A DNA stretch of 64,000 nucleotides from contig NC_044278.2 of NCBI RefSeq assembly GCF_004027225.2, positions 2,914,001-2,978,000 on the forward strand, written 5' to 3'. Positions 21,295-35,542 of this stretch are shown in pieces (within the stretch, counting starts at the first letter, position 1; each line of letters starts with the position of its first letter). The translations under genes and the position numbers were made by a program. The stretch is from Strigops habroptila. Taxonomy: Eukaryota; Chordata; Aves; Psittaciformes; Psittacidae. The notes under the pieces were generated by a model. That model was not told the origin of the DNA. It saw nothing but the letters and a program-made list of their open reading frames with translations, and searched no databases.

Positions 21295-24200
21295 GTAGGG
21301 CAGGCTTTTATTGATGGAAGGGCATGATGTTTCTGTGGTGGATTTCCCCCCATTTTGGAAGCAGGAGGGTATCTGCGTGCGGGCCTTAGCCGTGTCTGCC
21401 ATCCTGATCGTGGCTGCCTGTGAACAAGGTGGCAGGGCTCGTGCTGGACTGCGCTGTGATAGAGAACCTCTGGAGGCCTGCGAGGAGGAGGTGGTGAGGA
21501 CAGCCATTGCTGCCGGTGCGGCCTCCTCTTGCTGGAGTGACTGGCACAGCTGAATAACAACTTATAATTAAACAAGGCTCTCAGCCCTCACCTGGGTGGC
21601 TTTCCTTGTGGTTTTTAAAAGGAGAAATTTGATACAATAATGAAAACATAGTAAGTTGCAGTAATCTGCACGAGAGAGGCTTTAATTTGGTTAGGTAAGA
21701 TGAGAGCCATGTTGCTTGTAACAGCGTTTGTGTTTGCAGTAAAGAGCATACCCGGTAGGCTGGAAATGGGAGCATAGGTGAGGAGAAAAAGGGTAGGGTC
21801 CTTCCTTCTGTGTCTCTGCTTTCATGCTTGTCCCTGCTAGAGTGCAAAATGAAGTAACTTTTACTTTTACGTATTTACTTATGGTGGTGTATACGCTGGC
21901 CCTACTTGGGCTGAAAGTGAAGCAGCTTTGGTATGCACAAATCTTCACAAATCATGTTAATTTGGGGAGAGAGGAATATACTTCTTGGTAGCTTAGTAGA
22001 TCAAAAGAGCAGCAAAATTTACACCCAGAGAAGGCTTCAGCCAAGCTCTGAATTTGGGGAAGTCAGCCAATACTAGTAGGCCACGTTTGAGCATGTATTA
22101 AGGCAAAATCCATTGGAATATCTTCCCCCACAATGTATGCCCTAACTGTGCTTGACAAACACACCATCCTTGCACTGAAGTGCTTTGGTGACTGTCACAG
22201 GCTTTTTATTTGAAAGCTTTCTGGAGATTAGAGATGGGTTTTGCAGCTGCTTGTTAACGCAAGGGGACTCTGTCCCTTTCTGGTACCTAAGTGTAACTAT
22301 CATACTTCTGGTACTTATATTTTGTACATTGCTCTCTATCTGTTAGATGCATATAAGGATATAAAGGTATAGAAATTACTTTAGGTCAAAATGCACCTGC
22401 AAGAAACTTTTTGCGTTTTCTCATTTTAATCCGTCACAAGACATCAGTAGTTCAGGCTCCTATTTGTACATTTTAGCCGAAAACTTTTACTGAAAAACAT
22501 GAAATGGAGTTTGCAGATGGGTAAAGCTAGTGCTGTAATGGTCTCTGGTGCAAAGCCCTTAGGACTATTCACACTCACAAAGAACACATGAGATCAAATT
22601 TTGAACAGGCTACCATTGCCATTGATTTGGGGATGGTTGCCTGTGGATTTGGGGCAAAGTATTTTTGATTGGATACTTGCAACAGTTTGAAGAATAGTAG
22701 TATTTAGCCTAAGAGTATAAATAGAAGAAATGTAGCACAGAACTTGTGGAATTGTTGCTACATTATTGATGCAAAGTACATGGTAACAGAAATATAAGAT
22801 CGCCATGAGTTTAGTTCAAAGATAAGACCAAAGACCTGAGCAAAAAATATCATCTGTGAACAGAAGCAATGACCTGCTGTTGCCTGGACTGTTTTCAAGC
22901 CTTTTTAGAGTGAAATGAACTTTTAGTCATTTTTTTTTTAATAAGAAGTTCTAGAGATGGGCCACATCCTGGCACAGATTTTGAACTGTTGACACCAGAC
23001 CGCAAATATCAGAATGCTCCAATTTGGCCTTTGAGCAGTTACAGGGGGAAGCCATATCCTACATGCATTTAGTTTTCTGTGTTTCCCCTCCAAAGCTACA
23101 GAAGTGTGCAGCTGGAAGTTTAGCTGAGGTCCTCCTATAACCCCTCTGTTAAAAAGCGCGTAAAAATAAATGAACCAAATGTCTGAGCAGGTTGCTTTAG
23201 TAATTGTGGTGTTCATTGAAACTGAAGAAGAATGCTAAAAGACTCCTATCCAAATATCGCGATTAAAATGGCAAAAATCTTTTTACAGTTTACAGAGCTT
23301 TTAGTCTGAAGTATGACAGGCTTCAATAGCAATAGAACAGTACTGTGGGCAATACTGTAGAATCGCTCCCCTTTTTTAAGGCTGATGAGATGACACTTAG
23401 ATTTGTACAAGTACCCAACACACACATGTGCAAGGCTTCAAGGACAGCCCTTCCCTGCTTTTCCCTTCTTTACAAAACCACTTTCCTCAGAACTGTCTGC
23501 TAAGCAGAACTGGACAGTGGCCTGTTTTGAGCTAACTCTGTGGAAACTAAAACATGTCAGCCTTTGGCAGATGTTGCTTGCACAGCTTAGCTTCACAATG
23601 TTTTGCAGCTCCGCATAACTCTGTCTTCTGCCCATTGGGCGCCATTATACCAGAAGCCTTTTTTCAATCGGTTCATGGACTGGAAGTTACAATAGGTAAT
23701 GGGGTTTAGGGTTCATTTGTTCTTTTTCATCAGGTGACTGGCAAGTCCCCAGACTACAAAATTTGTGAACTAGAAGTTGTTTACAAGCCGATCTGGGAAA
23801 TGCAAGCAAGTAAATGCAGACTATTTTGGCTACCATCCCCATGTCCTTGTGCTGTCCTAAGTTCTCATAGCTGAATTCTTGTTACACCTAGGAAGCGGGG
23901 GGAAAAAAAAAAGCTTAATTTTACATGTTTCATTTGCTTTTACTCCTGCCTGTCCACCATGGTTCATTAATAATTCATGGCAAAAACTATGAACTGGCAC
24001 ATTAGTGAATGGAACAAAATCTAGGCAATGTAGCCTTTCTTTGTAAAGGGACATCTGTTGCGCTCTTGCAGTGCTATGTTCAATACTCTAATGCTTGTTA
24101 CAGAGCAAATGCTTTCTATCTGAACCTTTCCAAGCAAAATTCCTAATGAGTGAAGTAATAAGTTAGTGATCGCCCTTCCTTTTGGTTCTTCATATACGCT

Positions 24201-25628
24201 AGATGGGAAGTATATACAAAATAGAGCTATCTGAAAATATATTTCTCCTGTGCGTGTCTTAAAGTAAGACTATGTAGATAAAAAGCCAAAGTGTGAGGGG
24301 GAAATAGGAGGTTTGCTAGCAGCTTCAAGGGGACGAGAACTTGATTTATGAACAAACATTGATGCAAGGACTGCTTTTGACAGCCATTTTCTGTTATTCA
24401 CACAAACTTGAATTGTGACTAGCATGATAAGTAAACCCATAAGCAAGGAAAGAAAGATATATATAAAAATAAATCATTTGTTTCCTAACTGTCTCCAAAC
24501 TGTAACTGAACTCCCTTTAAAAAAGAAGTAAAAAATACATGCTTGCAAAATTGCAGATAACCATCAAACCCCCCCTGCTCCTCCAATTCAGCATATGTTT
24601 GAATGTCTATATTTTATGTAGAACTGTAAGACACATCAGCTATTCTGGCAGGAAAATAGAGTGTGTTTTTAGTGTGGCATGAAGGAAAGATACAGCTTCT
24701 TAAAAATACTTAAAATATATATCCTGTTAAAGGTATCTACTTTGCCTGTGTGCATGTGTACTGATAAGCATATTGCTGATTTTCACTGTTCTACTGATAC
24801 GAGTTCAACAGCTAAATTAAAGTTTCGCAGCTGTTTCTTTTTAGCATTAAGAAAACAATTTATGGTACTCCGGAGTCTGTGAAAAGATGGATTTTTATGG
24901 ATTTTTTTTTTTTATTTGCACTGTTGTATAATGTAATATTTTGAGACTGGGTTTGAATATTGTTTTCTTAATTAAATTCAGTTGTGCTCCTTTTTAAAAA
25001 AAATACACAGTATTTTTAGCTTTAAAAACGTGACAGTCTGAAGCAGATTTTTTCAGGAAAGCAGTGAAAGCATTGAACTCCAATTTGTCCTACGCAACTG
25101 ATTTATAACTTCATATATAACAGATAAAAAGTGCAAATGAAAAGCTTAGTTTGCAGTTCTTCAGTCTACTCGCTCAAATGCACAGATCTCTGGAGACAGT
25201 GGAAGCGCCTGTATTTAGCCACGTACAATGGACATATCAATCTTCGTGAAAGTTAAACTTACCAATGTGTAGTTCTTTCACTCCTTTGACAATTCAGCTA
25301 TTAAAAATAGCAGTGGAAACAGCTAGCTCCTGAGTCTGAGATCACAAGCACTGGTGTCTGTGCAAATGCTGTTTAAGCGATAGTAGCCATATCATTTTTT
25401 TTGAACCATATGGATTAGAAATATTTGAATCCCTACTAGTTTCCGAGGAATAAGCCATCAAGCTCTGGAAGCCCTTAATGTATTTTGCTCTTTGTACTTT
25501 GTTATATGTCTGTAAAGTCTTATGAGAAGAACAGCAAGTTTGGGGGTTTCCATCACCATGTATTTTTGGTATGTGAGAGTATGTTAAACACCATGTTCCT
25601 GGCATACAGGTTGTGAAGCCTGATGAAA

Positions 25629-25735
25629 TGCTCATACGAGTTGGCTTATTCCTTTCATGGGATGAAATTGTGATGAAAACTACTATATCCTACCTTAGAG
25701 TAGCAGAACACTTTTTAATTTGTTATATTTTTAAA
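25629..25735 (+). repeat. Duplicated block of about 105 bp, copy A
   Basis: This block and 26391-26500 share long runs such as tcctttcatgggatgaaatt, gaaaactactatatcct and agtagcagaaca, with small substitutions and a 4-bp length difference near the middle. Both copies are on the same strand, about 762 bp apart. It is either a local segmental duplication or two members of an old interspersed repeat that I do not recognise. Confidence 0.8.
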
Positions 25736-26159
25736 TGAAGGAGAAGCTGTAAGAACAACACAACTCTGTGAAAGCTCAGGTAACATGGTGGTGAAATATA
25801 TACCAAATCAGAATTTGATGGAAACTGGCAAGGGAAAAAGGTTGGAAAATTTTCAGCAAATGGTACCATAAACTGTAGTGGGACACACAGGGGGTGGCAA
25901 GTTGCCAACTTGTTTTTTTGGGGGTTGTGTGTGTGCGTTTGTGGTTGGTTTGATTGTTTGTTTTTAAGAAATCTCGCCATATATGATTTACTTAAAATAT
26001 AAGCTGTTGTCTTAGGTGAAAATCTTAACTTTCACCATAAATAAGCTTCTAGTTTTCATGTCAAGTTTTCTAGCTTGTAAAGAAATCCTGGAGAATGCAA
26101 GCCTTCATGGCCCCAGAAATGGAAACCAGCAAACCCGCTGTATAACCTGTCCCATATAA

Positions 26160-26200
26160 CTTTTTTCTTTTTTTTTCTTTTTTTTTTTTTGTTTTCTTCC
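26160..26200. repeat. T-rich homopolymer tract
   Basis: Runs of T up to 14 long, broken by single C or G bases. Simple low-complexity DNA in CD247 intron 1; no retrogene adjoins it. Confidence 0.85.
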
Positions 26201-26390
26201 ATGACAATTGGGTTTTTTGGGAGGTGATAGGCCAGCCTGCCTCAGGCTGCTGCAGTGCTCGTTGTTTCAGTGTCAAAGAAGAAAAGCACGTAAAACATTT
26301 ATAACTGGAGAACATGTAGAGAAGCTTTCCTAAGAGCCCCAAAATCAGAGCCATGACAATGAATTAACAAATTTTATTCTTTTAAAAAAC

Positions 26391-26500
26391 CCATCATACT
26401 AGTTGGCCTGTTCCTTTCATGGGATGAAATTGTAATGAAAACTACTATATCCTGGCTCTTTCAAAGTAGCAGAACATTTTTTAATTTGTCACATTTTTAA
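26391..26500 (+). repeat. Duplicated block of about 105 bp, copy B
   Basis: Partner of the 25629-25735 block, in the same orientation. Differences include tgtaatgaa for tgtgatgaa and a small insertion before the agtagcagaaca segment. The sequence between the copies does not look duplicated, which argues for either two insertions or duplication followed by decay. Confidence 0.8.
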
Positions 26501-29500
26501 ACAAAAGATAACAATGGACTGAAACACTTTTCTAATGGGAGAAGATGCAATATACAGGAAATTAATGAGGAAATACTAATTCGGATAGTGTTTTATTTCA
26601 AGTAATTGTACATTGGCCATGGAATAAAGGACTAAAACCTTTTTCCTGCTTGTTCACCCCAATTTTATGATGAGTTTGTTCCAGCCAAGAGCATGGGTGT
26701 TTTACATTCATTTCACTTAGAATGTTGCTGTCATCTATGTGACAGCCAAACCCAAAATAAGCAAAGGCTTTATCAAAATGCTTCCAAAACATTTAATGAA
26801 TAAGTATGTATTGTGAATTCATTCCAGTTTCCCATGGTGTATATCTCATCACAAAACAACCTGAGGCTCAGGAGGGGCAAAGGAAAAATGTTCAGTTGGT
26901 AACTATTAGATGGGTGAGAATAAACCCTCATACTTGCATGGATCCTGCAAGTGGGTCAAGGTTATTTGCACAGGCATCTGTGTAGAGGAGCAGGGCCTGG
27001 ACTAAGTAGATACTTCATTTGAAAAACGGTTATTTTTAATTGCTTAATATAAAAATTCAGCTCAAACTAAAAATTAACATACCATAATTTATTGCTTATC
27101 AGATCAATTTGAAGCCTGAATTTTGTATATTGTGACCATGTCACTTTTTAAAGACTCTCGGCAAATGTCGTAATGCTAGGTGCTGCATGTTGCTAGTTAG
27201 CAGGTGTTTGTTTTGCCATTCAGAAATAGCTGAATGGGTGAATGGTTTCTTTTGAAAGTATACATACATTGGATTTCTGGGCTAGGACCTTACAGCTCAC
27301 TATATACAGCAGAATTTTAAACCTTTGCAAAGAAAAAATTGATTCTTACCATGTTATACATTATAGTCACATAATTACTACAATATGAGATCATTTTTTT
27401 TGGTTGCACATCGGCAAACTTCAGTCAGAGAGCTCAACGTCAGATCTTTGGTAGGAGAAGTCATTTCTGTGTCTGTCTGCTGTGTTGTTGTGATTTACAT
27501 TGTCTCCCATCCAGCCATAAAAACTAGTTGCAAGAAAGAAGTTTTACGGGAATTATGTGGAGCCATCTCCGTCTCTTTCTCTTCTCTCTCTGTGATGCAC
27601 AGTGTTGTCACTTTGGACTTGTACCTAAGTAAGGTAATTTCAGCAGTGCTTTGTCCAAGCATTCAGGTGCATTTCTGAAAATTGCAGAAGTCAAGTCTGC
27701 AAGTTGTTAAGAATCATATTCCGAAGGAAGGAAGACAGGATACACAGAAAAATATTTTATAATTGGTACTTTGTAAAAAAGTCTACCTAAACTAAAGACA
27801 GTTTCTAAGAAGCAATTCTGTGAATTACTCTAATTGCTCTGTTCATAAAATGTCTTGTGACAAATCAGTTCCTTTTGATAATTTTTTTAAAGAATGTTAG
27901 TTCAGTTCTACAGATTTCTTCCTAACAACTTGCTGCTAATTTTCAGGATTCATTTCTTTCTTATTTTATGGTTTAATACCTAAAGATATGATGCCTGACT
28001 GGGTGTGCACAGGGTGAACTCAGTCATCATAGGCTAGAATGTGTTAAGGGAGTTTGTAAGAAAAGATTTTTAGGAGAGGTGTATGGGAGTGGTGCCGTAT
28101 GAAGTAATGTGAGTATGGATTACTATGTTTGGTGGGGTTTTAGAATTGCATATTTCTCAGGAAATGCCAAAAATATTGCTATAATTAGTTCAACATTGTT
28201 GGAATTTGAAGAGTTACAAATGCAACACAGCAAAAGTAATTCATGTGATAATTAACTGACTTTGGAGGCTTATACTCGTGAAAGATTTGACCTCTGCCTG
28301 TTCCCGGTATTTTTTCTCCTCATTTACCTGTAACACTTTTCAGTAGTAATGGGCTTGTAAATTCTTTGCGCAAGTTTTGCTGGGGGGTTACTCAGGTGAA
28401 AAAAGTATAAGAATTCAATCTTTGGAGGTGGTAAGCTTAAAGAGAATTGGTGAAAGTAAGAAAGATAAACTCACCACTTTCAACAACCATCCTCTGTTTT
28501 TCCCCTTTCCTGAGGAAGAAAGGGAGGAATATCCCATCACAAGTTGCCTAAATTTCAACTACTTCAAACTATTTATCTTTTAAATGTAAAACTGAGCACT
28601 CACATATTATGAATGTGACTATACCTGGGGACCAGAGAAGATAACCAAGGTGAACGCATCTGGATTTCAAGCAGAAGGTCAAATGCTGTTCCAGTTAACT
28701 CAAAACATTAACATCTAATATATGCCATAAAGGCTTTCTGGAATTTAGCTTCTCATTATAAGCATCTATATTGGGGGAAAAAAAAATCTCTAAATCTCTT
28801 TCAGTTGTTTATGCTTTCAGCAGGACCCAGTCTCACTTCTATTTGAGTAGGAAGGTGTTGAGAACCTTGCCTACACACGCACACCATGCTGTATATGAGC
28901 AGAACTATGCAGTGACTGATAACACCTGCAGCGCAGTGCTGTAACCTGGCCCACAGGAGCCAAGGCACAGATGGGGGTCCGTGGGCTGCCAGGGAGCTGT
29001 AAAATGCACTTACTTGAAAGCCCAAATGACTGCATGGAGCAATTGCTTTTCCCTCCCCAATTTTGGCAAATGGCTACTACTTTCTGCATCAAGCTGAATA
29101 CAGTTCGCTGAGAATATGGATTTCTTTTCCCTTGCAAATTAGGAATGATTTTATTGAAAATAGCACAGCATCGTCCATTTTCTTTGCTCAGAAAGTTTGT
29201 GAGAGGACTCGGAGTAATTTATTTTCAAGCACCACCTTCCCAGATGATTAACAGCACTGGCTTAGATGGGATGTAAAGTTCTGATGAAGACTGTTTGTAA
29301 CTTCAAAATTATGGTTTATCCCCAGAAATTTGAAAATAACTACAGATCTTCAGGGTTTTGCTTTTTTGGAAGAGTTTTGCCTAAAATATAATGAAATATG
29401 AGCAGTTACACATACTGGGTTCGTTGCTTGACTGTTCCTGAGGATGTATTTTGATCACATTTCAAGTGTTTCTTGTTGACTCAAAAGTTAAAAAACCCCA

Positions 29501-30372
29501 AGAGCCTCTCAAAATTACTTCTCTCTAGAAGAAATGGCTTCAATTTACCTTGTTTTGAATTATCTCTGAAGTTTAAGATGTCTCTGGTGTTAATGTGAAC
29601 TAGGCAGAACTGGAATTTTCCCTCTCCTGTTTATTCATGCAGCTAAATTAATTTCTTTTCATCCAATAACTCGGATGTGATTTTAATACTTGCCTCAAAA
29701 CCCAGCGATGCTATAATGTGTTGCTACTGTTAGCTATGTCTCTTCTGACAGAAAAGTGGCAGCAGATTTTCAGGCTTGAGACAATTTCGTTTCTTTATAA
29801 CTCTCTTAAAGAAGTTATATATGAACCTTCGGCCCTATCTTACTGTACCATCTTTTCCAAGGTGTGTTTATCTGATGTTATCTTTCTCAGCTGCAGAGTA
29901 GCAGCTAACGGGTTTGCCCCCTTTCTCTCTTGCTCTTCTTTTCACATCTTGGGCCAATTGTTAGACATTGGGTCTATTTATTAGACAAGATGGCTTTTGT
30001 AGAATAAATATCAGGTTTAAAATAGAGCTTAAAGGGATACAACTTTCTGCAAAACTTCAAGATTTTAATTCCACCTCCATCCCCCTTGTTTTCCATTGGG
30101 GTAAACCAAATCTTTCCAAAATACTTTTGTTAGATGCTAAACAAAGTCTGTGGGCAATGTGTGTTCAGTGTTGGGGAAGAGGGAAACCCAGATTGGACTC
30201 CTTATCCTGTCTGACTCAGAGCAGGAGCTTGAATGGGACTCCCACATGCCAAGCCATTTGAGAGACACTGGTTTTGATGAGAAATTCTAATGGCAGTTTA
30301 GAAATACTCCCTAATGGATGTGCCATCAGAATTTGTACTGGGGAGTGTTTCTGATTAACTGAATAAACCTAT

Positions 30373-30402
30373 TAAAAAAAAATATATATATAATAAAAAA
30401 AT
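30373..30402. repeat. A-rich / AT-rich low-complexity tract
   Basis: An A run followed by atatatatataataaaaaaa. Simple sequence in CD247 intron 1. Confidence 0.8.
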
Positions 30403-31984
30403 CTCAATTTCAGTTGCAGTATTTTATAGAGTCAGTTTAATTCTTTGTAGTCAATGATGGAGTATGTGCAGCTAAGGGTTTCCCCATCCACCCTTATAAA
30501 AAATGTTGTGCTCTCTTTAGTATTGACTATATCTTGGCACAACCAGAATCCCTAAGCCAGCTCCTGGGTGTGAGACTGCAAGATAGGGTATAGAGGTGGT
30601 ACTGTTCTCTTATGCATGGGAATGTAAAAATAACATCAATATAAGCAGTGATAATATATGCTTGATTGTTGATGATTCTGCCACGTCTGAAACCACAGGT
30701 AATTATACAGGACTGGGAGATTTAGAAGAAGGTCCTAGGCTACTAAATCTTAAGGGTACGCAGGGATCTGAGGGAGTCAGCAACATGAAATACGATCAGA
30801 AGAGGCAGTTTGAGAAAGCCCAGAACATGTGGTGACCTTTCTTGAAGAGAAGGATTATCTGGAGCCAGAAAGGAGGCCTTCAGGTATTTAAAGAGACTTG
30901 TCAAGAAGCTTCATCTCTAAATGCGCTGTCTACATGTTGTAACTGTAATGTGGGGATGGTATTTAATTTCAGTCAAACTTTGCCATTCTGATTAGGTCAC
31001 ATCAGTGTTTCAGTAAATGCTGCTTGTTTAAACATACCTACGCTAGCTTTAAATTAGCTTTCTTGTTTAGGCAGCTCCCCGGTGGTGTCAGCAGGAGTTT
31101 ACTTCAGACGAACTGCTTGGGCATTTACCAAACTGCTCAGCCACGTTTTTGCAGCTCACATGAAGATCTGTGCTGAAGGAAATATGCTGTTATCAGCAAG
31201 CTGAAAACTAATTTGGTGATGTTTTTGTGAGCTGTTGACATCTCCATAATGACTGCAGCATATACAAACATTTTGGAAAGGAAAAAATTCCTCATTCTCT
31301 GTCTTTGGCTGGGGTCTTCACCTCTTTTGAAGCTTCGGGATTATACTATAGTACAAAACATAGCAGTATTCAGCTTTATCCATAGCTAGAAGGTATCTTA
31401 TACCCAAGGAAAAGAGTGCTTCTAAATAGCTATGCTACCTGGCTTTTATTGGTCAATTTGCATGTATAAATGATTTTACAAAGTGGTTTTAATCAAGTCT
31501 GCAGTTAAATAATGTTTAATTCTGAAAGCAGTTTTCTTTTGAGGTTTTTATTTTCAGTGTTTTTCTGTTTAACTCCTCATTATCTTGTTTCATTGTAGTT
31601 CTGAATATTTTTAAAGTATTTTCTGGTGCTTTTTCATCTATCTGATTAAGAAGATTGCCATTAAGATACTAAAAAAAAAAATCTATGTGAATGGAAGGCA
31701 AATTTTTTTTAATTGGAATCTCGAACTTTGGAATCTCATCTGAAGGATTTATAGATAATTCTGACAATTCCTGTCATTGTCACTGCTTGACAAAGTCTCT
31801 CTTCTTAGTGAAGCAGTGCTATATTTTAGATAAACAAGAAAATGGAAAAAAGGGGTCTCAAGTTTTTAGTTTTAATTGTGGCTGACTTACTGTGTAACCT
31901 TTAAAAAGCCACTGGAATACGTGTAGGCTTTCCAACAAACCACTGCCAAGTTTAATCAAGATGGGCACTGTGTTAGCTGTTTTT

Positions 31985-32040
31985 AACTGTAAATTGTGTA
32001 TCTACAGATAACTGTAAATTGCGTTATCTACAGATAACGC
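31985..32040 (+). repeat. Tandem duplication of a GATA-motif unit ending in a palindrome
   Basis: Two adjacent copies of a 25/26-bp unit (aactgtaaattgtgtatct and acagat, then the same with gcgttatct) occupy 31985-32009 and 32010-32035. The second copy ends in a 20-bp inverted repeat, GCGTTATCTACAGATAACGC (32021-32040), arms 9 bp and spacer 2. Together they give three AGATAA/TTATCT GATA-factor motifs (32006, 32024, 32032). GATA3 is a T-cell regulator, so a role in CD247 control is possible, but that is inference. Confidence 0.75.
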
Positions 32041-34129
32041 TTAGAAAGTGTTAACACATTTGTCCTGAAAAATATATGCTATTTTAGTGTTTGATTAATC
32101 AGCAAAAGATCTATTTTCACACATACACGATGACGTTTTAGAAACTGAGATCTATCGAGTATCCTTTAGATCCTCCAGTGTAATGTATCTCATATATAGA
32201 AAATTAAAATAGTGGCTGTGTCTTTTTTGCTACTATATTCACAGTGACCCTTACTGCTTACAGGACAGCCTTTGCTTGCACTGGGAAAATGGCCAACCCT
32301 TTTCCTTCCCTCTCTTTAAAAAAACCCTTTATCATTCTAGATTCAATTGAACTGATGAAAGAAACAACAAAGTAAAATCTCGGTTATGGACACACTGCTA
32401 GTCTTCCTAAAGTGGGGAGAGAGATAAAAATAATGTCCTGTAACAGACCGTGCCTTATTTCACACTTACAAACATCTTGAGCTCTTTAAAAAATGTGCTG
32501 TAGAGATGAAAAACATTTATTGAGCTCCATGCAACACATTCAAGCTGTCACTGCTGATGCCGGTACAGCTCTTAACATGATGGTGCTTAAGCTGTTTGGC
32601 AGCCGAGTGCTATTGTTTAGAGACAGCAGTATTGGGATGGCAAATATATGTGAACAATTATTCTAGTCACTTTTTACTCCCATGAGAACACCTGTCCTAG
32701 GAGCTGATGATTGTAATGTCTAAATATCTTATTTAAACTAATTACAACATACGTTATTTTTAATGGAAATAGTTCTTGCTATTTCAGTAGATGTTGAAGT
32801 TCAGCTCTCAGCTGTTTGTCTTCTATAACAGCACGCTGCTTTTCTCACAGGTAGCTCCTGGCTACTGAGGACTTGCCCTATGCATTAACTATTAATAGTA
32901 GGCATCAAGGCAAGGACATCCTTTGGGGATTGACTGCGGTTTATTTGCTCCTTGTATGGAGCCTCTGTTGCCTCAGGCACCAAATAGAGCACCTTGGTCT
33001 TGAACTCCCTGGTCTTTGGCTTCTGAGAAGCGAAGTTGCCTAAGGGGGGCTATACTTCAGCAGAGCTTTTATTCAGGGTGTTTTGGCTTATACAGGGTAA
33101 TATCTATAATGTGGCTTGGAAAATGCTCAGTGCTTGGCACTTACCTATTATCTGTGTCATATGTGAGAATGAGGGCAGGGGTGAGCTTGCCTGAAAGCTG
33201 TTTCAGGCTTTTTTTCCCCAAAGCCTTTCAGTCTTGGGGTCTTGAGCTTATAAGGGACGAGGGAAAGTGTGAAATATTTGGCAATAGAGCCCTGAAGTGG
33301 CACATTGAATGAAGTTTACATATAACTCATCAAAACATTGCCTCTTCAATACCTGTATGTAGCATGTAAAAGAACACCACTTGTGTGTTCTTTTGTGCAG
33401 AGATTTGAGACAGGTGATCACTGCTGTTTAAAATGTGCAGGGAGGAGAGAAGACGAGATGAAAATGAGAGTGCATACTATGAAAAATAGCTATAAACTGA
33501 TAGCTGAATGCTTCAGGGGGATCAGCAGAAGAATTCACACCATCTAAGTAACTGTGGCATAGATTATTCTTGGGGCAAAGGGGATTCTTACTTGGGAGCA
33601 GTTTGCTGTGTTCATGGAATGGACTTTTTCAGGTGGCTGGCTGTAGGAGCAAAAGGCAGTTTGCCAAGGAGACCTTTCTCAGTCCTCTGTTCTTATTTAC
33701 ATATTTGAGAGGTATAATAATAAATAACAAGAATACCCAATGTTTAATCAAGCACATTACAGACATATTTATGCCATGTAAGTTGATGGCTAGATACAAA
33801 CACAGATGCTATTCATGTTGCATAAGCATACGTGCAGAGAGCAGGATAAAAATGCTTGGATGTGTTTGTAGGAATGTGTTACAAGCAGATCTGTGCAAAC
33901 CATTAAGCTCATATGTGATATTTGGTATATCAGCATGAAAACATGTTTCACTTCTATTATTGAAGCCATTTTTAAACGTGTATTTAATAAGGATCAAAGA
34001 TGATCTTTAGCAAGTGTTTTGTTTACTGCTATATGCATGTGTATTAAAATTACAAAATTTACTGACAGACTTTCAGTTTTTATTAGATAAACAGCAGTTT
34101 TCTGTAAGTGAAGATCTACTTCTCCTGAA

Positions 34130-34314
34130 GGTTCCAAGCATTGGAACAGGCTTCCCAGGAAAGTGGCGGAATCACCGTCCCTGGAGGTGTTCAAAAACTG
34201 TGTAGATGAAGCCGTCGGTGATATGGTTTAGTGGTGGACTTGGCAATCCTGGGGTAATGGTTTGACTTGATGATCTTCAAAGGTCTTTTCCAACCTAGTT
34301 GATTCTATGATTCT
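34130..34314 (+). mobile_element. CR1 LINE 3' fragment, sense orientation
   Basis: Contains gcattggaacaggcttccc, tccctggaggtgttcaaaaa, a diverged middle, and ttgacttgatgatcttc with ggtcttttccaacctagttg, ending in gattctatgattct, the CR1 terminal motif. This is a different CR1 subfamily from the two in CREG1 intron 1. About 185 bp, non-coding, CD247 intron 1. Confidence 0.95.
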
Positions 34315-35508
34315 CCAAGTGGACCACTACTGATGGTTGGATTATATGAAATCATGGAAGGATAGAGACCTCAGTGCTATGTTGTTCAATGTGTGAGATG
34401 TCGCCTTCACACCCAGTATCATGTATTGGAAACTAACTGTGTGAGTGTTGCACCCAGTGCATTAAATTAGTTGAGGTTGGCTGCACCAGAGTTTTGACCA
34501 TTATTAGTGCCTCAACAAGAATATGTTACAATATGAATGGGAAATTTCCTAAAAGCCTCACTGTGAAAGCATACAGAAAGAAGCCACTGTGCAAATCAGT
34601 CAACCTATGCTGCAAAATCAGTTTTTTGATAGCTGTCATTGCAGTGTGGCCAACACATTTCGGTATTGTGGTGTAGACAGGACTATGAATTGTGCCTTCA
34701 CCTTGCCCTGAATTGTGAGATAGCCTTTGGGTTTGGTTGGGCTGTAACATAATTTGGGAATGTGGCTTTGACACTATCAACATTGCAGAATAAACTGTGC
34801 TCCTAGCAGGGTTCAGCAGTTATCTCACAAGTACCTTCTCCACCCCCAGTGTAGACTTTGTTTTTAATATTTTAATGAATCAGCTCTTGCTACTAATCAC
34901 ATGACTTTCATTAATAATTTCTTAGATAGTTGAAGTGCTTCATAAGCATTAATATGCCCTCACACTACTCTTCTGAAGTGGAATGTTCTTGTAGTTTCTA
35001 TTCTAATGGGGTAAATCAAGGCACAGAATTGCCTTTGAGAAAGTCTCCAGCAATGCTGGGAATAGAACTGCCAATTACTTTAGCCATTAGCTGTAGTATG
35101 TTTCGTTGTCTGAATTCATGACGGACCAATATAATGGAAGACTAGCCTAGGGCAGGCAGGAAACTATTTATACAAAAATCTATTTTAGGACTCTTGATTA
35201 TGAAATTTTCAGCCAAAGCAAGGGGAAGTTGTTTCATGCTGCTATTTGTGAACAAAACCAATGATATAAATAGAAACCCATTTTAAGATAAGAAAGGTAT
35301 CTCCACACGAGCAGCTGCAGCCAAAATGAGAAGATAAATGCAGTGCTGAGGCATGTAGTAGATGAGTTGTAAGACACTCTACATATCTTTACAACCCCCA
35401 AATTAATAAATAAAATCATCAGCCAAAGCAAAATCTGCTTGACAGAAGGTAAGTACCATGCCCAGCATGCAGAGGCCCAGACATAGCAGTATGACATAGA
35501 ACATAGTT

Positions 35509-35542
35509 AAAATCTATTCAGTGTCAAAATCTATTCAGTGTT
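35509..35542 (+). repeat. 17-bp tandem duplication
   Basis: aaaatctattcagtgtc is followed at once by aaaatctattcagtgtt: two copies differing at one base. A small slippage-type duplication in CD247 intron 1. Confidence 0.85.

Noticed and set aside
20793-21575. 260-codon minus-strand frame across CD247 exon 1
   Set aside because: It is antisense to the conserved CD247 leader and its promoter and resembles no protein family; a shadow frame in GC-rich DNA.
26160-26200. T-rich tract as the reverse-strand tail of a retrocopy
   Set aside because: The flanking sequence on the appropriate side shows no coding or UTR-like sequence that I can identify.
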